A DNA stretch of 64,000 nt from Gnetum montanum (lineage: Eukaryota > Streptophyta > Gnetopsida > Gnetales > Gnetaceae). The stretch covers positions 25,234-89,233 of the forward strand of contig MNCI01022309.1 of assembly GCA_015680685.1 (NCBI GenBank), in the 5' to 3' direction. Shown piece by piece: positions 46,091 through 57,172 of the stretch (the stretch's first letter is position 1; the number at the start of each line of letters is the position of its first letter). Under the pieces are notes generated by a model. That model did not search any database. It was not told the origin of the DNA and worked only from the letters and a program-made list of their open reading frames with translations. The translations under genes were made by a program, and so were the position numbers.

Positions 46091-47495
46091 AATCACACAT
46101 AGATCAATTGTTAGTAAGGTTATTGAAAAAAGTTCAATGATTTCATACCTTACTCATTGCCTTTAATAAATGTTGAATTCTTTGCTTAGTATGATTTTAG
46201 AGTTAGAAATTTGTTTTCAAGGAAGTTGCCCTAAAAGTTTAATGTCGGACCTGGTTTGTTTAGGTGACACATAAAAGGACCTTGTTTTGAGGAACATTGG
46301 ATAAAATGATGGCAAAGGAAAGAATAGATTTGGAAATGAAGTACTTAGAGGGTATAAGATGATGTGGTGGTATGTAACAAGTACAAATTGCAAAAGTTAC
46401 ACAAGTGGGTCCCCCCCAAAGTAGGTTCCAACCTATAATGCCCTTGCATAACCACACCTTAAAATGTCTGTAAGCACTAGAAGGGTTAAATGTAATCCAT
46501 ACTAGTTTCACAAAACACACACATGTAGATACCACTAGAATGAGGTAAGAATTCTACGCTATACGAGACACGAGCTACAATTACATGAACAATGAGATGA
46601 GACGGACTACAGAAGGGATTGTAGAGATTGGGACATGAGGTAACTGACCCAGGGCACAATGAATCCTACGTGTAAGGCATGATTAATGTGTCATTAACTC
46701 ATCATTCCAAGATTAGGACCAAGTCCATTCCTCTGATCAGTGACATCACATTGTTTCATCCCATGATGAGCAACTATGAAAGTACTAGAACAACAAGGTG
46801 TACAATCACTTGTTTAAAGGAGGAGTGATTTTTGCTTTGTAGCACTTACTTTGTTTGTTTTTTTTTTTATTGCAGAATCTAGAGAAGCTACCAACCTTCA
46901 AGCATGGGTGCATGTCTTTCCATTGGAACCCCCTAGAACAGCATTGGATTTTTGAATGCCTTTTGATTACTCTTACTCCCATTTTGCATTAGATCTACAA
47001 GGATCTTAGTATAACCACATTTCATGATAACTCTCACAGACGTCACCAAAGAGAATCCACAAGTCCCCTTGATGTCACACCCTAATCATTCCTTCTTGAT
47101 CCATCCTTTTTCATTCTAGGTACAATGAACACAACATTAATTTTAAGTTTTAAGAATGTCAAGAATATCACTATGCCCTCAAATAGAACCTCTTATTTTT
47201 AGAATGGATGAGTGGATGTAATGGGCTCACTGTCCAAATAATTGATCGTTCGAGACTCGATAACATAGAACACACCTCAACCAACGAGCCACATGAGTGT
47301 TTTATTCGTAGATGAGATTACTTATAAAAAGATAAAAAGATAAAAAGGTAAAACAAGAAATTGAAAAATGAAAAACTAGAAAATAAAAAATTGTAAAATG
47401 AAAGAAAATGAAAAAAAAATTTATTAATCCTGCTTGTTATTAGAATGGGGGATATCCCCTATAACTAAACGGTTGAGCATGGCAAGGACTAATAA
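46091..47495 (-). other. Spacer of D1, partly shared with M and N
   Basis: Contains the block CAAGTGGGTCCCCCCCAAAG near 46400 that is also in M and N. No ORF with a motif. An A-rich stretch at 47320-47425 may be a slippage tract. Pol should lie here or just upstream in a complete element; it is absent. Confidence 0.5.
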
Positions 47496-47499
47496 ATGA

Positions 47500-49424
47500 A
47501 AGATGAGGATCCTTATATGTTAGAAATATTGAAACTTGGTCATACTTACCCCACTAGGGTTCACACACCTGATTATAGTAAGCATAGTGGGGAAATTTAT
47601 AAGATGTGGTTCCCAGATAAAGAGTTGACCCACTATGATACTTGGGACCATAAAATGGTATGCAAGGATCAGGATGTCATCCTCCATGGATGTATTCATT
47701 AGGCCATATGGTTGTTGGAGTGTTAATTGGTGGCCCTGATGAAATACAAGAGGTGTTGGGTTTGAGGAGAAGGATGCACCATAGTGTTGGACTTGAGCTG
47801 AGTTAGAGAATGCAGTGGCCTTGGAACTATGTTGTCCCTTCCTATAGTCATGTCTAATGAAGGGACGCCTTCGATGTTGTTGAGGTCTCTCACTATTGTT
47901 GGCAATAGTAGCATAAGTAATGTTCTTAGGTTGTTACTATGGTGCAAACAGTTTAGGAATAGTTGGTGGTGACGTAGAAGTAGGGAAGGGATGAGAATGT
48001 TCAAATTTTGGAGAAGCGTAAGGTACAAAAGTTGGTGGTTGTGTTGAGGACATGGGCTGATAGTATTGAGGAGAATGATAATGCGGTGAGATAGAGTATG
48101 TTGACCTAGTTGGAGAAATAGGATATTGAACTAGATAAGCATTTGGGTTCGGATGATACGAAGAGTGTCTCCAGTTTAGGGATGGCTTCCCCCACAACTA
48201 AGATTGTTGCCACTATGATTGAACATAGTATCTTTGTACAAACTCTAGGTGTAATGTGTTTCCCCAATGCTCATATAAATGTAACAAGATTGGGCATTGG
48301 CCCTTGGGGTGATCGTATAGGCAACTATTGCATTCATGCGTATGATCGGCAATTGACCTCTTATTTTCTGCATCCCTTCTTTCTGAATGTCTAATGATAC
48401 TTTTTCCTACTTCTCAGGTTGTCAAAACACTATCTCCAATAATATCAATATATTCTCCACACTTTTTATGTGTCCATTCCAACATCTTATTGATCTTTGC
48501 CTCGACTTCCTCTAATGATTATTGTACTAGCAAAGATGATTCTTCCTCCTTGAGATAGGTTGATTTCTCCTTTTTATGATTGTGGACCTCTATTAAGTTG
48601 AGACTTTGGTCCCATTGATGTTTTTCAACACTCTCCCATCTAGCCATTTCTCCTTATTCTTTTGCTACCTGCTTAATAAGCTCTTGGAATTTATGGGTTC
48701 GTAGTTCGTACAGTTGACCTTGGGCATACATTCCTAGGGTCTCTCTTATTTCATCACGAAGCCCATCAATGATATGGTACATTAGCCTTTCCTTAGAGAA
48801 CTCATGGCCTAGACAGTTGTTTAATAGTGCATAATATCTTTCTAAGGCCATGTACAAGGGTTCATGTTGTGCTTGTTTCCACTCTTGGATTTGTTTCCTC
48901 AATGCTGACACTCTTGCATAGGTTTGATATCTTTCGTTAAAGAGTTCTACCATTGTTGGTCAATTTCGTATCGAATTTGGTTTTAAGGATCTATACCATA
49001 CTTTTTCTTGCCCAACGAGTGTCATAGAAAAGAGCTTGAGCTTTTTCCAACCATTATCAATGTTGTTCCATGCACAAGCATCATAGAAGGCTTGTAAATA
49101 TTGTTGCAGATCTAAGTCATAGCCTCCTAAGAATTTAGAAAAGTTGTTTAAATTAAGCTTGGGTAGATGACTCTCTTTACGATGCCTATGGGATATTTGA
49201 ACAACCTCTTGTAATTGTGTTAGGCTTGTAGTGGCCAGTAGGGATGCATAGTCATTGAGTAAGTTATGCTTTCATGCGTTGGGATGATGCTGTCTTTATT
49301 TATGTTTATAAGAAATCCCCACCTCAGATTGCGCACTCCAATCTTCATTGTCATATAATTCGTTGGTTCTGCAATGAATTACCTCACTAGATGTGGCATT
49401 ATCGTAGTCTTGTAGGAGAGGCAT
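47500..49424 (-). pseudogene. gag of D1 (few stops)
   Basis: Start ATG at 49424 with MPLLQDYDNATSSEVIHCRT. The Gag core runs from about 49130 to 48654: LPKLNLNNFSKFLGGYDLDL, FYDACAWNNIDNGWKKLKLF, VWYRSLKPNSI, MVELFNERYQTYARVSALRK, EPLYMALERYYALLNNC, LMYHIIDGLRDEIRETLGMY. A proline/serine/tyrosine-rich C-terminal region follows (48197-47723). I count few stops in the core, for example after YKHK near 49320, and CGA/CAG-type nonsense changes explain them. The protein would form the virus-like particle. It matches retrotransposon gag (PF03732-type) by pattern. Confidence 0.8.
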
Positions 49425-49543
49425 GGTTGTGAAATTGTGTGTGAATTTGTATGTGACTTTTTGTAATTATTTCTTCCTAAAAGATATATCATTAATACCT
49501 ATACAGTGACCTTGTATGATATAACTAATCTAGATAACTAGCA

Positions 49544-49565
49544 CCATCCCCGGCAATGGCACCAA
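49544..49565 (-). promoter_or_regulatory. Primer binding site of D1 (tRNA-Asp)
   Basis: Minus strand TTGGTGCCATTGCCGGGGAT, nearly the exact complement of plant tRNA-Asp 3' end (TGGCGCCGTTGCCGGGGA). Directly adjacent to the LTR end CTCATCA. Confidence 0.92.
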
Positions 49566-50437
49566 TGATGAGTGATCAGGTACCCCTACACTCAACCATA
49601 TGAATACAAGTGTTTCATGCACAATCCGGTCAAACTCCACAAATGGACTAGTTGTGGTATCTAGATAGTTACTCGTAGATCGAAGTTTGTTGTCTTCCCA
49701 CCTAGACTAATATTAGCTTTGTCATGTATGGTTTAGTCCAGAGTGAGGTGTATGATATGTTCCTACACTAATGCTACTCCTGGGTATGATGGGAAATAAT
49801 GTTAACTAAGCTAGGAGAGAGAGAGGGTGAGAGAGAATCTAAACTAGCCTAAGTGCGATGAGCATCCGTTCCTTAATCATCCATACACATCTTGGACCTC
49901 GTGCACAACTACCACTGGGATTACCAAGCGCATTGCCTAAGTATGCTACCGGGTTACCAAGTAGTCACACTTAAATGCTCATGATTAAGTCGTACTCATT
50001 CCGCATTACTAGGAGATAAAGGTAGAGAGATATTAACTATAAAAGTAGTAAATAATAATAACAATTAAATAATTAAGCTAAGTGGATGTTGCAATGATGA
50101 AGTAATCTCGATCTTTATTGTCAATCATGTGCATGTCCAAGTACGTCACACTTGAATAAGGATGTTGTACAATTACAATCATCACACTACGGGCATGCAC
50201 TAGGAAATAATTCTAACTCTAAGAAGGAAAAACTACAAGAGTTTGGATAAGGGACTAAGAACTCATTTCAAAACCAAGTGTGTCGCCTTTTATTTATAGG
50301 CTCACACGAGAACCACACGCGATATCAGGGTTCTGATAACAGGGGTCCGATATCGGGACCTATCAGACTTGGTATCTTGTGTCAAGGTTCCAATAACAGG
50401 GGTCCGATAACAGGACCTAACAGACCATGAATCATCA
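49566..50437 (-). repeat. 5' LTR of D1 (872 bp)
   Basis: Minus strand TGATGATTCATGG to ACTCATCA. TATA-like TATAAATA at about 50290-50297 (minus). Upstream of it U3 has a GGTCCGATATCGGGACC-type inverted repeat and two copies of CAGGGGTCCGATA (50338 and 50397), a different version of the GATATCGC palindromes of D2. Confidence 0.9.
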
Positions 50438-51487
50438 CACACAAACCTAGTTGGATAACTGATAAGTACCATGGATGTAATTATGTCATTAGGGGTGTCA
50501 CTTTAATAAGTACATGGTATGTGTATTGTATTATGTTATTTATACATTTGTATTATGCTTATATAGTGTTATTGATAACATGTTTGGCTATGTTGTTTAT
50601 TTTATAAGTTAGAACAGTTAGTGTTAATTATATTCATATGTTAGATTATGGTTTAGTGGATTACTTTATATGATTTAATGTTAAGTAGTTAGCATTAGTT
50701 ATTAGTTCTTTTTATATTGGATAGTATTATAGCACTACTATGTTTTACATTTTTATTACTTGTTATATTAATTTTACAATAAAAATGTTTAGAGATTAAT
50801 ATTTGGTATTTCTTTAATTAGTTATGTTTTATATTTTATTTAGATTTAATAATTTATTTGTTTCAATTTTATTTTAGATTTACATTATCTTTTAGAATAA
50901 ATGATTTCTACGCTTCCAAGAATCAAATTAAGTAAACAGCTTGAAATGAGCCGATATATTATGCTTGACTTTTCAATTTTAAAATCTGTGAGCATGTATA
51001 TACATTTGAATTTTTTAGCTTAAAATATGTGAGCATGCATGACAGTGCTTAAAATGTGAGGAAATTATTGTTTATTCCATAGTGATGAGTATCAAAGATG
51101 GTGTCATAATAACAAATTTAGTATCAAGGTTGCTCTTTCCTCCATCATCAGTGCAGATCTTCTTTGTCGTTTCTTTATAGCGTTGACCAAATTTTTGCTG
51201 TTCTTCCTATCTATCATGCTTAAATCTCAAATATCTTATCATCTTTGAACGCTGCTACTTTTAGAACCAGATGCAGCTTGTCCAGCAGGATGTAACTGAG
51301 CAACCATGTGAAAAGGAAAGCAATGTGGGTGAAAATAGAGCACAAGATGCAAGAAATCATCTTTTCTTTGACGAACAGGATGTACTAAAGCTGATACAGA
51401 TCATTGAAATCACAAAGGCTAATACTAATACAAATCAGTGACTAATATCACAAATGCTAATGTTATAGGTAACCACGAACACCTCCA
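50438..51487. other. Flank between D1 and TatC-2, possible exon at 51265-51441
   Basis: AT-rich up to about 51100. From 51130 the composition changes. A pyrimidine-rich stretch ends CTGCTACTTTTAG at 51264 and is followed by a 58-codon open frame (51265-51441) starting NQMQLVQQDVTEQPCEKESN and ending with TGA. It looks like a last exon behind a 3' splice site, but I recognise no family and a chance frame is possible. Confidence 0.3.
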
Positions 51488-53216
51488 CTGTAGTGTCGCA
51501 ACCGAAAACATTGGCGGCTAGAAAAAAATCGAGAGGTCGTCGGCCATTGACAGTCTCAACCCTGAATCTACAGGAGGGCCATGCTGGATAAAATGGAAAC
51601 GGGGTGCCCTGAATGGTCTAGTCGATCAGACAGGGACTTAGTCTGTGTTAATATAACCTTTTGCAACATGTGATTTAAAAACAAGATTGATAGCACGAAG
51701 TAATGCTTAAATGTAAAAGAGACTGAAAACAATGTAAAGTGCAATAGTAAACAAGAGACAAAGTGAAATGCAGTTAGAAAAGTGCACCACTTCGAAGCTA
51801 CGACTTTTCTCTGTCAAAATAGATACAATCAGTTGCATAATGCTAAGAAATGCAGAGATCTCGAGAGTAACCAAGACATGTAAAGAAAGACGACTGTGTG
51901 CTTGAACGCAAGCTCAGGCGTTAACAATGCAAAGTGCTCCCAAGGTGGTAGAAAAGAGCAAAACCAAGTGCCGACTGAGAGTGCTAGCTATTTACAATGT
52001 CAAATAGAAAACTTAAAATTCTCAAGGTTATTGTGCTAATTTTTTCCTGTCAGTCAACAAAATTGTTAGCTGACTAAAAAATGCCCAAAGAACCAGACCC
52101 TTTGAGCATTGCTCATTTGGGTATTTATAGGACCAAGGACGTGCGCAAGATGCGGTTTGGATGCCACATGCCCTGGGCTTATGCTGACCTGTCTGTGCTA
52201 CATGTGCCTGCATGACCGTTGGGCAAGTCTGCCATGCCGTAATTACAAGTCTTCCATGTTGTAATTGTGCTGTTAGAGCAACGATATAATTAGGTGAAGT
52301 GCATTGATGTAGCGTAATTGCTTGCCACACTTTGTTATGCTTTGTAGTGTAGCATGTTTGGCATAGCGTAGCATCTTGTTACACTGTGCTATGTTACGCA
52401 GCATAGCATAGCATCTTGTTACACTATGCTATGTTACACAGCGTAGCGTAGCGTAGCCGTCGACTCTAAGAAAAAAATTTGCATCGTGTCCTGCTGCATG
52501 CATTGGAAACCTTTGAAGCACACTGACTGTTTATTGCATATTTCCTACGCTATGCTACGCTACATAGCATATCATAGTGTAGCAACTGGCCTTAGTCACA
52601 AAAATGTCTTCAATCTGCAAACTTTGCCTCTCACACCACAAAACTTGTGAACTAGCTAGTCTTGCCCTTTGAGTTGCCTTCTGTCACTTTCGCAGAATTA
52701 CTATGCCATGCTGCGCCATGTAGCTTAGCATAACATAGAGGCAAATATGGCCTGCCTTTTGCCAAGTTCGTCGGTTTCTGATGGAAGGAGACATTACTGA
52801 AGGACTTGAAGTTGGGCAAGGAGGATTCATCATCTAGCTTTTGCTATGTTGTGCTACACTACGTAGCATAGCATAGCATAGCATTGCACTTCCGTGAACA
52901 TCTTCTGAAGTTTGCTACACTACATAGCGTAGCGTAGCAAAACTTCTTAACTTAGAAAACTTACTGAAGCGTTTTGCGTGCTCTGAGCATCGCCAACAAT
53001 TCCATGCACCACTCTTTAGTGTGTTGTTGGCTAGATGAACTACTTAGGTGGGCAGGCTAGAGAATCCGTTTAGCCAATTGACACCTAGGATGGAAAACTT
53101 GCTGAACTAGACAATTTGAATATCAGAGCATCCATCTCCTAAAGAACTGCCATAGCACTGCGTAAATTGCAAAGACTTGGTGAAGCAAGTATGCCTTCGC
53201 ATTTTGGGGTGTTTCA
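51488..53216 (-). repeat. 3' LTR of TatC-2 (1729 bp)
   Basis: TGAAACACC at 53216 (minus) to GCGACACTACA at 51488. Similar to 30468-32390. TATA box TATAAATA on minus at 52122-52129. Upstream of it lie palindrome clusters at 52340-52460, 52545-52580, 52700-52735, 52845-52880 and 52912-52940 (for example GCTACACTACGTAGCATAGC). Confidence 0.88.
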
Positions 53217-53269
53217 TTGGCCCCTCTTTGTCAACGTTTAGAGGATGGGCTCGAGAGATGTCGATAAAG
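53217..53269 (-). promoter_or_regulatory. Hairpin and polypurine tract of TatC-2
   Basis: Minus strand CAAAGAGGGGCCAA directly before TGAAACACC. Inverted-repeat arms 53226-53239 (CTTTGTCAACGTTT) and 53256-53269 (AGATGTCGATAAAG). Confidence 0.8.
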
Positions 53270-53635
53270 AATACGAAACACCACAGAAGACATGATGCTA
53301 ACATTGCTGCTCGGTGATTGTCAAGACATCGCTTGGCTACGCTTGAGAGTGTTGCATTGGTTTTTGCAGGGGAAAAGGATGAAGTAGGGAGGAAGGGGGT
53401 TCAAAAAAAGGGTAAAGATGAGGTTTAGCAAAGTCCCTCGTCGGAGTGCTCATGAGGGAGTTGTTCGCATTTTCATCTTTACTTTCGCTGACCTTTGACC
53501 TCTTGTAGGATAGGTGTATCTTTCCCAGGATAAGTTATGTTACATCCATGTGGGGTTTTGATCTGCCTACAGATGCTTCCCATGTGGTGAGCTGTCTTAT
53601 GCAGGTTATGGAATTTTCACTCTGAAGTAGCCAAG

Positions 53636-54103
53636 CTAGTCAAGGCACTCACTTCGTGATGCCATAGCATTTACTGCTATGGCAAGATGTGCCTTCAGCT
53701 GACACCTCTCCGGGATGCACCCTGCAAATATAGAGGGCAAACCAGAAGAGATAGCCATGATGCGAAATGAAGGCAAAGGTCTTGCTGGCTGCAGGCATTG
53801 TTGAATCCATTGGACACCTTTGTTGGTGTATGGTGTCCAAAATAGGAAGGCCAACAGTGGCCTTGGTAGCACCGACGTGGAGGAGCTAGCATCGAAGGCG
53901 CCGGGGGTCGTTGTGAGTGTGAATGCTCTGGAATCCCTACCAAAGGCATGCATTCTCAGTTCAGCTATGGGATCGACTACCACATAGCTAAACGTAATGT
54001 GAGTCGAGGTGTTGGCAGGGAGCTGGAGTGTAAAAATATTGTGGCTAGGCCACAATATTATTGGAACTTCAACGACGAGCACTGACCAAGGAACTACTGT
54101 CAA
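53636..54103 (-). CDS. 155-codon open frame in TatC 3' region, unknown
   Basis: Open minus-strand frame, MTVVPWSVLVVEVPIILWPS to the end. Mildly hydrophobic start, no recognised domain. The homologous DNA at 33070-33560 is broken in all frames. Overlapping frames of 84 and 63 codons also exist, so this may be chance openness in a GC-richer segment. It lies where related elements may have an extra ORF. Confidence 0.3.
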   Translation of the reverse strand: MTVVPWSVLVVEVPIILWPSHNIFTLQLPANTSTHITFSYVVVDPIAELRMHAFGRDSRAFTLTTTPGAFDASSSTSVLPRPLLAFLFWTPYTNKGVQWIQQCLQPARPLPSFRIMAISSGLPSIFAGCIPERCQLKAHLAIAVNAMASRSECLD

Positions 54104-54378
54104 GGTGGTGGACCATGGCGACGGTAGGTCCAGAGGGCTAGTACGATGTCATATGACATCTCCAGAGGATTTGGCCATGCGTGATGTGACAGTGAGACAC
54201 ATGTTTTTTCAAGGCATATTGTTAATCACCCTGTTAGGGCTAATTTCTCTATTGCTACGTTAGACCATTTTTGCTATGCTAGCACTTTTATGTTCTTGCT
54301 ACGCTATGAGGGCTATGCTACGCTATATGCATGAACTACTAGGTATTGCTATGTTGTGTGCGTATTACACTTAGACAT

Positions 54379-55403
54379 TGATGAGTGGCGAGGTACCCCT
54401 ACACTCAACCATACGAATACAAGTGTCGCACGTGCGATTCGGTCGAACTCCGTAGATGGACTAGTTGTGGCACCTAGATAGTTAGCCTTAGGTCGCAGTT
54501 CGCTGTCTTCCCATCTAGACTAGTTTTGCACATGTCACGTATGGTTTAGTCTAGATGAGGTGTATGATGTGTTTCCTAATCTACGCTACTCCTGAAGGCA
54601 ATGGAAAAGAATATTTAACTAAATCTAAGCTAAGAGGAAAAGGTAAAGAAATCTAATCTAGCCTAAGTGCGATGAGCAACTGATTCCTTGATCAACCATA
54701 CACATCTTGGACTTCGTGCACGACTGCCACTGGGACTACCAAGCATAGGCCTAGGTACGCCACTGGGATTACCAAGCGCAGACCCCAAATACGCCACTGG
54801 GTTACCAAGCGTAGATCCCCCTAGCTACACCACTGGGCTACCAAGCAGTCACACTTAAATGCTCGTAATCAAGTCGAACTCGTTCCGCTTCTAGGAGTTT
54901 AAGGGTTGAGAGACTAATCGCGATAAGTAACCGATTCCTTAACTAGCCGTACACACCCGTAGATGCTCGTAGTCAAGTCGTACTCACACCGCGCTATGAA
55001 AGCAATAAATAACATTAAATAAATAACAAATAAATAAACTAAGTGAATGCTGCAATGATGAAGTAATCTCGATCTTTATTGCCGGTCATGTGCGTGTCCA
55101 AGTACGGCACACTCGAATAAAGACACCGTACAATTACATTCACCACACTGCGGGCAGACACGGAAAAAATTCTAACTCTCGAGGGATCAAACTGCCAGAG
55201 CTTCGCTACACTAAAATTGGGATCCCTAAACAAGGGAGAGCCGCCTCTTATTTATAGACATGGTGGTAGACTGCGATATCACGTACGCGATATCGTAGGG
55301 AAGGACGCGATATCGCATACGCAATATCGCGGGGGATGCGATATCGCGTCGGCTATGATATCGCGTACGCGATATCGCGGCCTGTGCGAACCGCATCTCA
55401 TCA
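54379..55403 (-). repeat. 3' LTR of D2 (1025 bp)
   Basis: Minus strand TGATGAGATGCGG to ACTCATCA, with TGATGAG/CTCATCA inverted ends. TATA-like TATAAATA on minus near 55247-55254. Contains repeated TACCAAGCGTAGA-type units at 54720-54850 (CCACTGGGATTACCAAGC several times). Confidence 0.9.
55272..55382 (-). repeat. GATATCGC palindrome cluster in U3 of D2
   Basis: Nine or so copies of GCGATATCGC-like words in 110 bp, including TACGCGATATCGCG and CGCGATATCGCATACGC. It lies upstream of the TATA box on the minus strand. LTR B of D1 has only decayed, different palindromes here, and LTR A keeps a few (ATGATATCGTGG). Confidence 0.88.
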
Positions 55404-55414
55404 TACCCCCACGA
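55404..55414 (-). promoter_or_regulatory. Polypurine tract of D2
   Basis: Minus strand TCGTGGGGGTA directly before TGATGAG. Confidence 0.85.
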
Positions 55415-55784
55415 CTGAATAAAAACTCGTCCTCGAGTTACAAAGAGAACAAGCTTCAGTGATTACACAGTGGATAGGTATGGGATTATTAACTAGAAAA
55501 AGAAATGAACAATTGCCGCAGTGTGGGAAGACACAACACAGAGAAAAAATGCTACAGCTACAAAAATGTGGAACTCATGTAGTTCCTGGTAGCGGTGGCT
55601 CCTCCATGGGTGCTTTCCCCTTGTCACGTGCTCCAAGCTTTGAAGGTTGATGACGCTAAAGAATAGCCTAAAGCTTCTCCTCTTCGGTCTGAGGGTCTTG
55701 TGCTGTCTATGCTGATGCTCCGATGTTTGATGGAGTCGGCACTTCCCACGGACAGGGTAGTTGCGGGAACATCTGATTAGCTTT

Positions 55785-57172
55785 GACTTACCATGCCGCG
55801 AACACCCATCGTTCCTCTTTGTAGGCTCTGGCTCTGTCCTTGTATTTGTGAAGTTCTGCTAACCATCGAGCCAAGTCGGTTGCCACATCTCTCTGTCCTT
55901 GGTAGCTTTCTTTTACCACCGCGAGTTCAAAATTTGCGACATCTAATTTTTCAGCCAACTTCTTTCGTTCTATAAATTCTGCTTCATATTTGATGTGGGT
56001 GGAAGCTACCTGCTGCTCGAGCTCTGACCTCGGGCATCCTGCTGTTAACATGGCCAGGTTGGCATATCGAAGGTTTGCCAACTCCATGTATTCAGTTAAG
56101 TCTTAGATCTGCAGGTCCCGGTTCTTAATTTCTGCCTGGTGGGCATAGGCATAAGTGTCCACAATGGCCTCCCAATCAGTGTGTTGGGCACTGATGCTAT
56201 TGATTTGAGCTTTGGCCATATGGATCTCCTTCTCCAGGATCTATTTATACATCCCCACCTGATCACAGAAGTGCTCCTTCAGCTTCTCATGTCGTTTAGC
56301 CTCATTCTGCCATGCAATAATCTCGATGGCTGATTTCTGTCGAATAGCACGTACCTCCTCCATTAAGAGGGTCCGATTTTCTCTAGCTAAATGGCTTACA
56401 TCTTGGTTGACTCGGATGAATTGTTCTCGCAGCCGATGAAAGTTCTCATCGAGAACATTCTTTTGTTTCTCCACAGAAGTCAACCGAAGGTTATCTGCAA
56501 CCAACTGCTTATTCTCTTCCTGCAAGGCCTTGAGTGCCTTAAGATGCGCATGAGTTTGCGCCTTTGCTGCGGAGGCATCCCAAGTGGCCGTCTCCTTTTC
56601 TTCTGCCACCTTCTTATTTTCTGCAATTAGTTTGGTTAGTTGCTCGGTTTTAAAATTGTTTAATTGGTCTGCGGGAACCAATCGCAAGGCCTCAGCATGC
56701 TCAACCCTTACTTCGGATATGACCAGTTTCCCCTTTGTCGAAATGAGGTCTGACTAAATTGTCGTTACATCCTGGGGGATGTCAAACAGGGACGTTAAAA
56801 CTTGTCTTCTTTGAAGTAGTTTGTCCAATACATCCTCATGTTCAGCAGGAGTCATTGAGGTTCCGGCAATGGTCTGAGCATCTTGTGCTCCTGAAAGATC
56901 TACCGGTGGTACAATAGGTACATTAAAAGACTCTTTGATGTGGTCAGCGACCACCTCAGTTGCTCCCGCGGCATCCTGGGGTTGCATGACCACCACAGTG
57001 GCCCCTTCACCAGTCTCTAACTGAACTTGGAAAGATGCCGCGTTTCCAAAGATCTGTTGTGACCATCTGCTTTCCCCTTCTCCTATTTGCATTGACAACT
57101 CACCCCTTGTGCAATCTACTGAAATCGTAGGCTGGCTGGCATCATCGATGACACAGAAGAGATTGGCGTCAT
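55785..57172 (-). pseudogene. Coiled-coil extra ORF of AthD (few nonsense changes)
   Basis: One frame of about 460 codons on the minus strand, open in three segments (57172-56754, 56687-56241, 56087-55788) that share the same phase. The breaks are single stops (TAG near 56754 and 56240, TAA near 56105, TAG near 55788), consistent with C-to-T changes. N-terminal third acidic and Q/T-rich. Then HEDVLDKLLQRRQVLTSLFD, LTKLIAENKKVAEEKETATW, LKALQEENKQLVADNLRLTS and HRLREQFIRVNQDVSHLARE form long heptad-like stretches. C-terminus RARAYKEERWVFAAW. No enzyme motif. The M copy (4440-6000) keeps the same blocks. Likely a structural or nucleic-acid-associated accessory protein; function unknown. Confidence 0.65.

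Larger units (their letters stand above)
44791..50437 (-). mobile_element. AthD copy D1: Athila-like, pol-less (non-autonomous)
   Basis: 5.6-kb minus-strand element. 5' LTR 49566-50437, tRNA-Asp primer site, gag with stops, a spacer and a fragment of the coiled-coil ORF, then a 3' LTR at 44791-45545. No protease, RT, RNase H or integrase motif is present between gag and the spacer. Flanks: CACAT before 44791 and CACAC after 50437, a 4-of-5 target-site match. The two LTRs are very alike over 680 bp (for example the long run around GGTGTATGATATGTTCCTAC is identical), so insertion is fairly recent compared with M and N. Confidence 0.85.
51488..54378 (-). mobile_element. 3' end of TatC copy 2
   Basis: Minus-strand 3' LTR (51488-53216), hairpin and purine tract, and about 1.1 kb of 3' internal region. 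Cut at 54378 by AthD copy D2 (GACAT flank). The internal part matches 32444-33665. Just before the cut (54240-54378) the sequence has TGCTACGCTATG-type motifs. Confidence 0.82.
54379..57172 (-). mobile_element. 3' end of AthD copy D2
   Basis: Minus-strand 3' LTR with a clean polypurine tract and about 1.75 kb of internal sequence coding the extra coiled-coil ORF. Upstream (higher coordinates) the element is broken at 57173 by a Tat-type LTR end. No primer site or 5' LTR seen. GACAT flanks the LTR at 54374-54378. Confidence 0.82.

Noticed and set aside
54720-54850. CRISPR-like regular repeat (CCACTGGGATTACCAAGC units)
   Set aside because: Short degenerate tandem units inside an LTR of a plant retrotransposon; no spacers and no cas genes.
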